From NCBI GenBank assembly GCA_023417985.1, contig JAEZDV010000041.1, positions 1 to 41,722 of the forward strand: a stretch of DNA of 41,722 nt, written 5' to 3'. The notes under the pieces are model-generated. The model was not told the DNA's origin. It saw only the letters and a list, made by a program, of their open reading frames with translations, and searched no databases. Positions within the stretch are counted from its first letter, which is position 1. Each line of letters opens with the position of its first letter. This document shows positions 31,936 to 39,512 of this stretch, one piece after another. The position numbers were made by a program, and so were the translations under genes. This DNA is from Actinomycetes bacterium. GTDB lineage: Bacteria; Actinomycetota; Actinomycetes; Mycobacteriales; Mycobacteriaceae.

Positions 31936-32625
31936 TCAACCGCGTACCGCCCGGGCAAGCCGCGCCATGGTCAGTGCCTCCTCCGCGCGCTGCACCACCA
32001 CCGTGCGCGATGTGCCGATGTGCTCGAGCAGTACCCGGTGCGCGTCGTCGAGTCTGTCGTCGAGGATCAGCTCCGCGACCTCGATGTGCTCGTCGACGGT
32101 GTCGGCGATGCGGTCCGGGGTGAGGTAGTCGAACATGCGCACCGGCCGGACCTTCTGGTTGACCGCGGCCAGAGCATCGCACAGTGCCCGGTTGCCCGAC
32201 GACTTCAGCATCGTGAGGTGGAATTGTTCGTCGAGCGTGACGAAGCCTGCGTCGGGGTCCGGCAGGTTGCGGCGAATGCGGTACCAGCGGTCCAGTTCGG
32301 GCCCGAGTACGTCGGCGTCGTGGCGGATGGAGTCGTCTTCCCGGGCGCGGCGGATCCCCCTCAGTTCCAGGGTGATCCGCAGCTCGTAGAGTCCCGCGAG
32401 GTCTTCGAGGCGCGGGCGGTACGGATACAGGCCGTGCTCGCGTCGTTCGACGAGGCCGTCGGAGACGAGCCGGGCCAATGCCTCGCGCACCGGGGTGCGG
32501 GACACCCCGTAGTGCTCGGCGAGCCGTTCTTCGCTGAGGCGTTCGTCCGGGGTGAGATCACCGGACATCAGTTCGGTGCGCAGTGCCCGGTAGACGTGCT
32601 CTCGGCGGGTGACGCCGGACGGCAT
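31936..32625 (-). CDS. GntR family regulator (FadR/FCD subfamily), copy 2
   Basis: A 229-residue paralogue of the regulator at 30590-31285, with the same domain order: winged helix (REHVYRALRTELMSG, SRTPVREALARLVSDGL) and FCD domain with the metal-site segments DEQFHLTML, DEHIEVAELI and LLEHIGTSR. ATG at 32625 overlaps the urtE stop by one base (TGATG), so it is translationally coupled to the transporter. Two such regulators in one pathway could respond to different ligands or form mixed control of the two promoters that carry TGTATACGC-like sites. Which regulator binds which site is not known. Confidence 0.93.
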   Translation of the reverse strand: MPSGVTRREHVYRALRTELMSGDLTPDERLSEERLAEHYGVSRTPVREALARLVSDGLVERREHGLYPYRPRLEDLAGLYELRITLELRGIRRAREDDSIRHDADVLGPELDRWYRIRRNLPDPDAGFVTLDEQFHLTMLKSSGNRALCDALAAVNQKVRPVRMFDYLTPDRIADTVDEHIEVAELILDDRLDDAHRVLLEHIGTSRTVVVQRAEEALTMARLARAVRG

Positions 32626-33320
32626 CAGATCGCCATCGCGGCGCGCACGGTGGTCGCGGCGTCCGCGCCTCCGTCTCCTGTGGAGGTCACGCGACCCGAT
32701 TCGAGCACGTAGTAGTGGTGAGCATTGTCGAGGGCGAAACCGATGTGCTGCTCGACGAGCAGCACGCCGAGGTTGCCGCCCCGGCTGAGTTCGACGATGG
32801 TGTTCTCGATCTCCGCGACCACCGACGGCTGGATGCCTTCGGTCGGTTCGTCGAGGATGAGCATGCGTGGCTCGGTGATGAGGGCGCGCGCGATCGCGAG
32901 TTGCTGGCGCTGGCCACCGGAGAGCAGGCCCGCCCGGCGGTCGAGAAGCGGCACGAGCGCGGGGAACAGATCGAGCATGTCCGCGACGAGTTTCCTGCCG
33001 TTCTTGCGGCCGTCCGCGACGACCTGAAGGTTCTCGCTGCACGTGAGCTGGCCGAACGACTGCTGTCCCTGAGGCACGTAGGCGAGGCCCCGCGCGACAC
33101 GCGCGGCGGGACGCAGGCCGCTGATGTCCTGCCCGTCGAAGAGGATCTTGCCGGAGGAGACCGGCAGGAGGCCGACGGCGGCGCGCAGCAGCGTGGTCTT
33201 TCCGGCGCCGTTGTGTCCCATCACGGCGGCGACTCCGTCGGACGGAACAGTGACCGAGACACCGTGGATGACTTCGGTCCGGCCGTAACCGGCTCGCACG
33301 TCGACGAGTTCGAGCATCAT
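32625..33320 (-). CDS. urtE: Urea ABC transporter, ATP-binding protein UrtE
   Basis: A 231-residue LivF-type ATPase. Walker A is GHNGAGKTT, signature LSGGQRQQLAIARAL, Walker B MLILDEP, and the EGIQPSVVAEIE stretch after Walker B is the mark of UrtE as opposed to LivF. ATG at 33320 overlaps the urtD stop (ATGA). A second ATG one codon later is also possible. With UrtD it drives high-affinity urea uptake through UrtBC. Confidence 0.96.
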   Translation of the reverse strand: MMLELVDVRAGYGRTEVIHGVSVTVPSDGVAAVMGHNGAGKTTLLRAAVGLLPVSSGKILFDGQDISGLRPAARVARGLAYVPQGQQSFGQLTCSENLQVVADGRKNGRKLVADMLDLFPALVPLLDRRAGLLSGGQRQQLAIARALITEPRMLILDEPTEGIQPSVVAEIENTIVELSRGGNLGVLLVEQHIGFALDNAHHYYVLESGRVTSTGDGGADAATTVRAAMAI

Positions 33321-34123
33321 GCCTCCTGGAACGTGTCGGTGCCGTCGGCTCCGACCGCGGCTGCGGTGCCGAGATAGACCTCTTGAACCTGCGGATCGTT
33401 CTGCACTTCCTCGACGGTGCCCTCCGCGATGACCTTGCCCCGGGCCAGCACCGTCACCGAGGTGGCGAAGGCACGCATGAAGTCCATGTCGTGCTCGACC
33501 ACCACGACGGTGCGTTGTGCTCCGATGCGGCGGAGCAATCGGCCGGTTTCCTCGCGTTCGTCGCCGCTCATACCGGCGACCGGTTCGTCGAGCAGGAGCA
33601 CGTCGGCGTTCTGGACGAGCAGCATTCCGATCTCGAGCCACTGCTTCTGGCCGTGCGCGAGGATGCCGGCCGGAGTGTCGCGGTGGGCAGACAGCCCGAT
33701 CGTCTCGAGTGCTTCCTCGATCTCGGGCAGTACATCCTTCCGGCGTCGCAGCAACTGCCACGGGGAGCGGCCGGCGCCCGCGGCGATGTCGAGGTTCTGG
33801 AGCACCGACAACTCTTCGAACACGGAGGCGGTCTGGAAGGTCCGTCCGACCCCGAGACGAGCGATCTTGTGGGTCTTCTTGCCCACGAGTTCGATTCCGG
33901 ACTTGGTGACGGAACCGGTCGCGGGGACCAGTCCGGTGACCGCGTCGACGAGGGTCGTCTTGCCCGCACCGTTCGGGCCGATCAGGAACCGCAGGTCGCC
34001 CTGCAGCAGTGTGAGGTTCACTCCGTCGACGGCGTGGAATCCGTCGAATGTGACTCGCAGATCGCGGATTTCGAGGTAATCGCTGGCCATTCCGGCGTTG
34101 CCGCCGTAGACGGGTGCGTTCAT
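33317..34123 (-). CDS. urtD: Urea ABC transporter, ATP-binding protein UrtD
   Basis: A 268-residue LivG-type ATPase. Walker A is GPNGAGKTT, Walker B VLLLDEP followed by VAGMSGDE, typical for UrtD. The signature is the family variant LAHGQKQWLEIGM, which lacks LSGGQ, as in other UrtD proteins. ATG at 34123 overlaps the urtC stop (ATGA). The C-terminal QVQEVYLG is the usual LivG/UrtD ending, followed here by about 17 extra residues. Confidence 0.96.
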   Translation of the reverse strand: MNAPVYGGNAGMASDYLEIRDLRVTFDGFHAVDGVNLTLLQGDLRFLIGPNGAGKTTLVDAVTGLVPATGSVTKSGIELVGKKTHKIARLGVGRTFQTASVFEELSVLQNLDIAAGAGRSPWQLLRRRKDVLPEIEEALETIGLSAHRDTPAGILAHGQKQWLEIGMLLVQNADVLLLDEPVAGMSGDEREETGRLLRRIGAQRTVVVVEHDMDFMRAFATSVTVLARGKVIAEGTVEEVQNDPQVQEVYLGTAAAVGADGTDTFQEA

Positions 34124-35244
34124 CGTGCCGGCTCCAGTTCGGTCTTGTCTGCGGGTACGTCGTCGGCGGGTGGTTCGGTCCGGGACCGGCGGTGGCGTCG
34201 CAGGCCGGCCAGTCCGGCGAGGCCTGCCGGGAAGAACCCGACCACCACGATGAACAACAGGCCCTGGGCGTAGGTCCACGCCGACGGGAAGTTCTCCGAC
34301 AGGGCGGTCTGCGCCCATGCCACGCCGATCGCACCGAGGACAGGACCGAGCAGCGTGTTGCGACCGCCGATGGCCACACCGATCAGGAAGGCGATGGACG
34401 GCACGATTCCGATGTCGGCGGGGGAAATGATGCCGACGATGGGCACGAACATCGCGCCGGCGATACCGGCGAAGAACGCGGCGACGGTGTAGGCGACGAC
34501 CTTGATGTCGGCGGGGTCGTAGCCGAGGAACCGGACCCGTTCCTCCTGGTCGCGCACCGCGACGAGCAACTCGCCGTACCGCGACTGCATCAGTTGCCGG
34601 GTGGCGGCGACGACGAGCAGCAGGATCGCCGCGACGATGAAGAACAGCATCCGCTTGTTGACGGGGTCGGAAAGTTCGAAGCCGAAGAAGGTGCGGAAAC
34701 GGTTGAGCCCGTTGGATCCACCGGTGGTCTGCTGACCGACGAGCAGGATCGCGAAGGCAGCGGCGAGGGCCTGGGAGAGGATCGCGAAGTACGCGCCCTT
34801 CACACGGCGTTTGAAGACGCCCAGGCCCAGCAGTGCTGCGACGAGCGCGGGGACGACGAGGATCGCCAGGATCGCGACGAACGGCGAGGTGAACGGCACC
34901 CAGTAGGCAGGGAGTTCACGGATGCCCGCGATCTGCATGAAATCGGGTACCGAGTCGTCGCGCAGTTGCGCGTCGGCGATTTTGAGGTGCATCGCCATGA
35001 TGTACGCACCGAGTCCGAAGAACACGCCCTGTCCGAGGGTGAGCATCCCGCCGCGTCCCCAGGCGAGGCCGATGCCGACGGCGACGATCGCGAAGCACAG
35101 GAACTTGCCGAGGAGGCCGAGCCGGAAGTCGGACAGGAACGTCGGTGCGAGGCCGAACAATACCAGGGCGGCGAGCGCGAATCCTGCTGCGGTGCGGGCA
35201 GGTCCGGGTTGTGTCAGGGATCGGGGGGAGAACGTCACAGACAT
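34120..35244 (-). CDS. urtC: Urea ABC transporter, permease UrtC
   Basis: A 374-residue membrane protein of the LivM type with about ten helices. The GLAWGRGGMLTLGQGVFFGLGAY segment is the family hallmark and the KGAYFAILSQALA stretch is the cytoplasmic coupling region. The last 35 residues are a charged, disordered tail (RRHRRSRTEPPADD). ATG at 35244 overlaps the urtB stop by one base (TGATG). It pairs with UrtB to form the urea channel. Confidence 0.96.
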   Translation of the reverse strand: MSVTFSPRSLTQPGPARTAAGFALAALVLFGLAPTFLSDFRLGLLGKFLCFAIVAVGIGLAWGRGGMLTLGQGVFFGLGAYIMAMHLKIADAQLRDDSVPDFMQIAGIRELPAYWVPFTSPFVAILAILVVPALVAALLGLGVFKRRVKGAYFAILSQALAAAFAILLVGQQTTGGSNGLNRFRTFFGFELSDPVNKRMLFFIVAAILLLVVAATRQLMQSRYGELLVAVRDQEERVRFLGYDPADIKVVAYTVAAFFAGIAGAMFVPIVGIISPADIGIVPSIAFLIGVAIGGRNTLLGPVLGAIGVAWAQTALSENFPSAWTYAQGLLFIVVVGFFPAGLAGLAGLRRHRRSRTEPPADDVPADKTELEPAR

Positions 35245-36128
35245 CAGACCAGGCTCCTCGTCTTGACGGCGAACAGGCCTTGTGGACGGACCTGCAGGAA
35301 GATCACGATGATCACGAAGACGATCACCTTCGCGATCGAGGCGGTGGTGGAGTACTCGATGAACGAGTTGAGCAGACCGAGCGCTACGGCGGCGAGTACC
35401 GCGCCTTCGATCCGGCCGAGTCCGCCGATGACGACGACGAGGAACGCGTCGATCAGGTACGCCTGCCCGATCGTGGGGCTGGTCGACCCGATCAGGGTCA
35501 GTGCGACGCCGGCGAGTCCGGCGAGGCCGGAGCCGAGGAAGAAGGTGGTGATATCCGTTCGGCGGGAGGAAATTCCGACGGTCTCGGCGAGGTCGCGGTT
35601 CTGCACGACCGCGCGGATGCGCCGTCCCATCGGGGTGAACTTCATCGCGGTGATGAGCGCGATCACGCAGAGGACCGACAGTGCCAGGATGAAGAGGCGG
35701 GTTTTCGGTACGACGGCGCCGAGGATCTCGACGCCGCCGGAAAGCCAGGACGGTGCCACTACGTTGACGGCGGGTGCGCCGAAGATGTCGCGTGCGGCCT
35801 GCTGGAGCAGCAGGCCCACACCGAAGGTGACGAGCAGCGTGTCGAGGGGGCGGTGGTACATGCGGCGGATGAGGGTGACCTCGAGGAGGACACCCATCAC
35901 ACCGCCGACCAGGAAACCGACGAGCAACGAGACGAACAAGGACACGCCTGCAGACGAGATCACCTGCTGGACGACGAACGCGGTGTAACTGCCCGCCATG
36001 ATGAATTCGCCGTGGGCCATGTTGATCACGCCCATCTGACCGAACGTCAGCGACAGGCCCAGTGCCGCCAGCAGCAGGATCGAGCCGATGCTCAATCCGG
36101 TGAACAATTGTCCTACAAGGACATCCAT
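35244..36128 (-). CDS. urtB: Urea ABC transporter, permease UrtB
   Basis: A 294-residue LivH-type membrane protein with about eight helices. It starts MDVLVGQLFTGLSIGSILLL and contains the MGVINMAHGEFIMAGSY hallmark and the coupling helix MGRRIRAVVQNRDLAETVGI, in which UrtB proteins are highly conserved. Many annotated UrtB proteins have an N-terminal extension; this one is the short form. It lies 34 bp after urtA. Confidence 0.96.
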   Translation of the reverse strand: MDVLVGQLFTGLSIGSILLLAALGLSLTFGQMGVINMAHGEFIMAGSYTAFVVQQVISSAGVSLFVSLLVGFLVGGVMGVLLEVTLIRRMYHRPLDTLLVTFGVGLLLQQAARDIFGAPAVNVVAPSWLSGGVEILGAVVPKTRLFILALSVLCVIALITAMKFTPMGRRIRAVVQNRDLAETVGISSRRTDITTFFLGSGLAGLAGVALTLIGSTSPTIGQAYLIDAFLVVVIGGLGRIEGAVLAAVALGLLNSFIEYSTTASIAKVIVFVIIVIFLQVRPQGLFAVKTRSLV

Positions 36129-36162
36129 GGTGTCTCCCTCGTCGGTTTCCCGGTCGCGAGCG

Positions 36163-37443
36163 TCAGTTTCCGGAGAGGCCCGCAGCCCAGTCGTAGGACT
36201 CGAGGTAGGGGTCGGGGTCGACCGGTCCGTCGGACTCCCACACGGTGTAGATCAGGCCGTCGCCGCGGATCTCAACGATTCGGGCGGTCTTGGTGATGTG
36301 GTGGTTGTCGCCGTCGATCGTCACCGTCCCCTCGGGAGCGGCGTACGTGACTCCGTCGGAGGCAGCTACGACGTCCTCGACCGCGAACGATCCGGCCTTC
36401 TCGACGGTGTTCTTCCACAGGTGAACGGACGTGTACGCGGCTTCCATCGGGTCGGACGTCGGCTTGTTCGCGCCGTACTTCGCCTTGTATGCCTCGACGA
36501 ATGCGGTGTTCTCGGGGGATTCGACGGTCTGATAGTAGTTCCAGGCGGTGAGCTGACCCTCGATGTTCTGGGCGCCGATACCCACCACTTCTTCTTCGGC
36601 GATGGACACCGAGACGACGGGCATATCCTTCGCGTTGAGGCCCGCGTTGGTGTACTCCCGGAAGAAGGCAACGTTGGAATCGCCGTTGAGCGTGTTGAAT
36701 ACGGCATCCGCATCGGCGGTGCGGACCTTGTTCACGATGGTGGAGAAGTCGGTCGAACCGAGCGGGGTGTAGTCCTCACCCTTGATCTCGATGCCGTTGG
36801 CCTCGGCGTACGCCTTGATGATCCGGTTGGCGGTCTGCGGGAAGACGTAGTCGCTGCCCACCAGGTACAGGGACTTGACGCCCTGCTCCTTCAGGTAGTC
36901 CAGCGCCGGAACGATCTGCTGGTTGGTGGTCGCGCCGGTGTAGAAGATGTTCGACGACGACTCGAGCCCTTCGTACTGGACGGGGTAGTACAGCAGCGCG
37001 TCGCGATCCTCGAAAACCGGGAGCATCGCCTTGCGGCTCGAGGACGTCCATCCGCCGAATACCGCTGCGACACAGTCGGAGCTGATGAGTTTCTCGGCCT
37101 TCTCCGCAAACACCGTCGGCTCCGACGCGCCGTCCTCTGCGACGATCTGGATCTGCTTGCCGAGGACGCCACCGTCCGCGTTGATCTGCTCCACGGCGAG
37201 AGCGATCGAGTCGCGCACCGTGACCTCGGAGATCGCCATCGTGCCCGAGAGCGAGTTCAGCGAGCCGACCTTGATGGTGTCGCCCGAGGTGTCGACGCAC
37301 GACGTGCCGCCGGAAGCACCCGCGGAGGTGTCGGGGGTATCTCCCGCTCGGCTTCCGCACGCGGTCAGGACGAGACCGACGGCGACCAGCGCGGCGGGCG
37401 CCGCGACGGCGCGGGAGGCGAACTTGGACCTGGCAACTGACAT
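36163..37443 (-). CDS. urtA: Urea ABC transporter, substrate-binding lipoprotein UrtA
   Basis: A 426-residue periplasmic-type binding protein anchored as a lipoprotein. The signal peptide ends in the lipobox LTAC with Cys29. The mature protein has the LivJ-like fold: IKVGSLNSLSGTMAISE, FGGWTSSSRKAMLP and YYPVQYEG are characteristic of UrtA, the last lying near the urea pocket. ATG at 37443 follows GGAAGG; the frame remains open 28 codons upstream through the operator region, which is not coding. It is the first gene of the urtABCDE-gntR-CMD operon. Confidence 0.97.
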   Translation of the reverse strand: MSVARSKFASRAVAAPAALVAVGLVLTACGSRAGDTPDTSAGASGGTSCVDTSGDTIKVGSLNSLSGTMAISEVTVRDSIALAVEQINADGGVLGKQIQIVAEDGASEPTVFAEKAEKLISSDCVAAVFGGWTSSSRKAMLPVFEDRDALLYYPVQYEGLESSSNIFYTGATTNQQIVPALDYLKEQGVKSLYLVGSDYVFPQTANRIIKAYAEANGIEIKGEDYTPLGSTDFSTIVNKVRTADADAVFNTLNGDSNVAFFREYTNAGLNAKDMPVVSVSIAEEEVVGIGAQNIEGQLTAWNYYQTVESPENTAFVEAYKAKYGANKPTSDPMEAAYTSVHLWKNTVEKAGSFAVEDVVAASDGVTYAAPEGTVTIDGDNHHITKTARIVEIRGDGLIYTVWESDGPVDPDPYLESYDWAAGLSGN

Positions 37444-37485
37444 GAAGGTGCCCTTCCTTCGAAGGTGGGACCGGAGGGGACCGGC

Positions 37486-37527
37486 GTGTATCCGGCGGCG
37501 TATACAACTCTGTATCCGCGAGGCCAA
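37486..37527 (-). promoter_or_regulatory. urtA promoter with three 12-bp spaced TGTAT-type repeats
   Basis: On the minus strand TTGGCC (37522-37527), 17 bp and TATACG (37499-37504) form a -35/-10 pair. Plus-strand repeats GTGTATCC (37486), GCGTATAC (37498) and CTGTATCC (37510) are spaced exactly 12 bp, and the middle one covers the -10 box and contains TGTATACGC on the minus strand. A GntR dimer bound here would block the promoter. Confidence 0.55.
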
Positions 37528-37564
37528 ACACTAGAAGGGCGTTGTTGCGTAGGAATAACTCCCG

Positions 37565-37611
37565 GTCACAGTTGTATGACCCGGGTGACGGCTGTGTTAC
37601 ATCGTGCTTAC
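37565..37611 (-). promoter_or_regulatory. GlnR-like half-site array upstream of urtA
   Basis: Plus strand: GTCAC-N6-ATGAC-N4-GTGAC-N6-GTTAC-N6-CTTAC, five half-sites mostly at 11-bp intervals, starting 38 bp upstream of the proposed -35. Read from urtA, GTAAC-N6-GTCAC fits the actinobacterial GlnR box, so the array would place an activator on one face of the helix. It resembles 31310-31346. Confidence 0.55.
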
Positions 37612-37642
37612 GGACCGCGTTTCGCGCCTGTGACGGCTCGCG

Positions 37643-39055
37643 TCAGCGCACGAGGTAGGGCGAGACCGAACTGCGGTGCTCGTTGATGTCGATCTCCTTG
37701 CCCAGGGGCGGGAAGGCTCGTTGCGGGCAGTTCACGCGTTCGCACACCCGGCAGCCCGAGCCGATCGGGGTGCCCGGGTTGCTCTCATCGAGGTCGAGAC
37801 CGTCGGCGTAGACGAGTCGATGGGCATGGCGCAGTTCGCAACCCAGCCCGATCGCGAACGTCTTCGACGGCTGGCCGTACCGGGCGGCACGACGTTCGAC
37901 GGTGCGCGCTACCCAGAGGTAGCGCCGGCCGTCGGGCATCTGTGCGATCTGCGTCATGATCTTGCCCGGGTATGCGAACGTCTCGTACACGTTCCACAGC
38001 GGGCAGGTGCCGCCACTGGTCGAGAAGTGGAATCCGGTGGCGGACTGACGTTTCGACATGTTGCCGGCGCGGTCGACGCGGACGAACGAGAACGGGACGC
38101 CGCGCAGCTTGGGCCGCTGCAACGTCGACAGACGATGGGCGATCGTCTCGTAACTCACCCCGTAGAAGGCCGAGAGCCGCTCGATGTCGTACCGGAAGTT
38201 CTCGGAGATCTCGTGGAACTGGGTGTACGGCAGGAGCAGGGCCGCGGCCCAGTAGTTGGCCAGGCCCAGGCGGGCGAGTGTCCGCGACGAATCGCTCGTG
38301 AAGGAGCCTTCGTCGACGAGGCGATCGATGAGGTCACCGCATTCGAGGTAGGCCAGTTCGATGGCGAGTTTGAACACCTGCTGTCCGCCCGACAGTTGCG
38401 GCGCGACCTCGAGGATCCGGGTCTCCGGGTCGTAGCGATGCAGGATGTTCTCCCCGAGATCGATGCGCTTGACGATCTGGACGTCGTGCGCAGTGGTCAT
38501 GCGCTTGGCGATCTCACCGCCCACGTCACCCCGGTGGAAGCGGATCCTGTCGGCGAGCTCCTCTGCGGCCGTATCCAGGTCGTGCAGGTAGTTGTGGCGT
38601 TGGTAGAAGTAGTCGCGGACCTCTTCGTGCGGCATCGTGATCGCGCCGCTACCGCTGCCGTCGCTGTAGCGATCCTCGGTGGCGGCTGCGAGTTGTGCCG
38701 TGGTGTTCCGGAACCGCCGGTGCATGTTCACCATGGCTCGCGCCAGGTTGGGATGTGCCGCGACCATCTCGGCGATCTCCTGCGCGTCGGTTTCGATACC
38801 CATTTCCTGATCGAGCGCGACCTCGCGCATCTCCGCGATGAGTCGGGTGTCGTCCTGCGACGAGAAGAAGGTTGTGTCGACGCCGAAGACTTCGCTGATG
38901 CGGAGCAGTACCGGCACTGTGAGCGGCCGGACGTCGTGCTCGATCTGGTTCAGATAGCTGGCGGAGATCTCGAGCGTCTTGGCGAGGGCGGCCTGGCTCA
39001 GTCCCCGTTCCGTGCGCAACTGGCGCAAGCGGGCGCCGACGAAGGTCTTGGCCAT
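37643..39055 (-). CDS. ramB: RamB-like regulator of acetate/glyoxylate metabolism
   Basis: A 470-residue cytosolic regulator. Residues 1-65 carry a Cro/C1-type helix-turn-helix (VGARLRQLRTERGLSQ, ISASYLNQIEHDVRPL). A central peptidase-like ImmA/IrrE-type region (about 150-320) and a C-terminal Cys-containing domain (CRVCERVNCPQRAFP) follow, as in RamB/PrpR/ScfR proteins. In Corynebacterium and M. tuberculosis (Rv0465c) RamB controls aceA and itself, in response to acetate or propionate. It is divergent from aceA here too. ATG at 39055 begins MAKTFVGARLRQLR. A TTGC-ttc-GCAA palindrome (39080-39090), 25 bp upstream, may serve autoregulation. Confidence 0.95.
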   Translation of the reverse strand: MAKTFVGARLRQLRTERGLSQAALAKTLEISASYLNQIEHDVRPLTVPVLLRISEVFGVDTTFFSSQDDTRLIAEMREVALDQEMGIETDAQEIAEMVAAHPNLARAMVNMHRRFRNTTAQLAAATEDRYSDGSGSGAITMPHEEVRDYFYQRHNYLHDLDTAAEELADRIRFHRGDVGGEIAKRMTTAHDVQIVKRIDLGENILHRYDPETRILEVAPQLSGGQQVFKLAIELAYLECGDLIDRLVDEGSFTSDSSRTLARLGLANYWAAALLLPYTQFHEISENFRYDIERLSAFYGVSYETIAHRLSTLQRPKLRGVPFSFVRVDRAGNMSKRQSATGFHFSTSGGTCPLWNVYETFAYPGKIMTQIAQMPDGRRYLWVARTVERRAARYGQPSKTFAIGLGCELRHAHRLVYADGLDLDESNPGTPIGSGCRVCERVNCPQRAFPPLGKEIDINEHRSSVSPYLVR

Positions 39056-39079
39056 TCGCCCAGGGTAAAGGCCGGCGGA

Positions 39080-39090
39080 TTGCTTCGCAA
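39080..39090. promoter_or_regulatory. Possible RamB autoregulatory palindrome
   Basis: TTGC-ttc-GCAA, 25 bp upstream of the ramB start. Its arms share TTGC with the RamB consensus AAAGTTTGC. Weak on its own. Confidence 0.35.
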
Positions 39091-39164
39091 CGTCCTGTTC
39101 GCATGTTGTTAATAACGGGGCACGGCGCGAGGCTCCCGGCGGCCGGCATCGCCCCACCGGTCGG

Positions 39165-39180
39165 TGTGAGTGCTCTCACA
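39165..39180. promoter_or_regulatory. CRP/GlxR-type binding site
   Basis: TGTGA-GTGCTC-TCACA, an exact match to the CRP/GlxR consensus TGTGA-N6-TCACA. Centre about 117 bp upstream of ramB and 340 bp upstream of aceA. In Corynebacterium GlxR is known to act on glyoxylate-cycle genes and their regulators. Confidence 0.75.
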
Positions 39181-39329
39181 GGTGGGCTGTCTTCGGGGAC
39201 TTTCCGGTGGGCGGACGCCCGCTTGCGCTCGCCCGCCGACGAGGGGCGTTCTCGGGGCAAAAGCCGAGGTAGGAAGCTACTGGCCGGTAACCAGGCTCGC
39301 AGAAAGACACTCGTTGGCGCGGCCACTTA

Positions 39330-39345
39330 TTTGCAATCTTTGCAA
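39330..39345 (+). promoter_or_regulatory. Paired RamB-like sites upstream of aceA
   Basis: Two direct copies of TTTGCAA (39330-39336 and 39339-39345), 9 bp apart, 168 bp before aceA. They match the core of the corynebacterial RamB site AAAGTTTGCAAA. An inverted repeat GCCAA-GA-TTGGC follows at 39363-39374. The rest of the 457-bp ramB-aceA gap holds no gene. Confidence 0.55.
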
Positions 39346-39512
39346 CGGCCGACGCGAACCTAGCCAAGATTGGCATTAGCAACAGGTAGACGAGGTTTTT
39401 CGGCTGTGTCATTGTCGAGTGGTACATCCGAAAGGTACGCAAAGGGTGTGAAGCCGTACGCACGTACTGCTGAGCGCCGATAGCGGATTCAGATCGAGAG
39501 AGTGGAGCTTTG

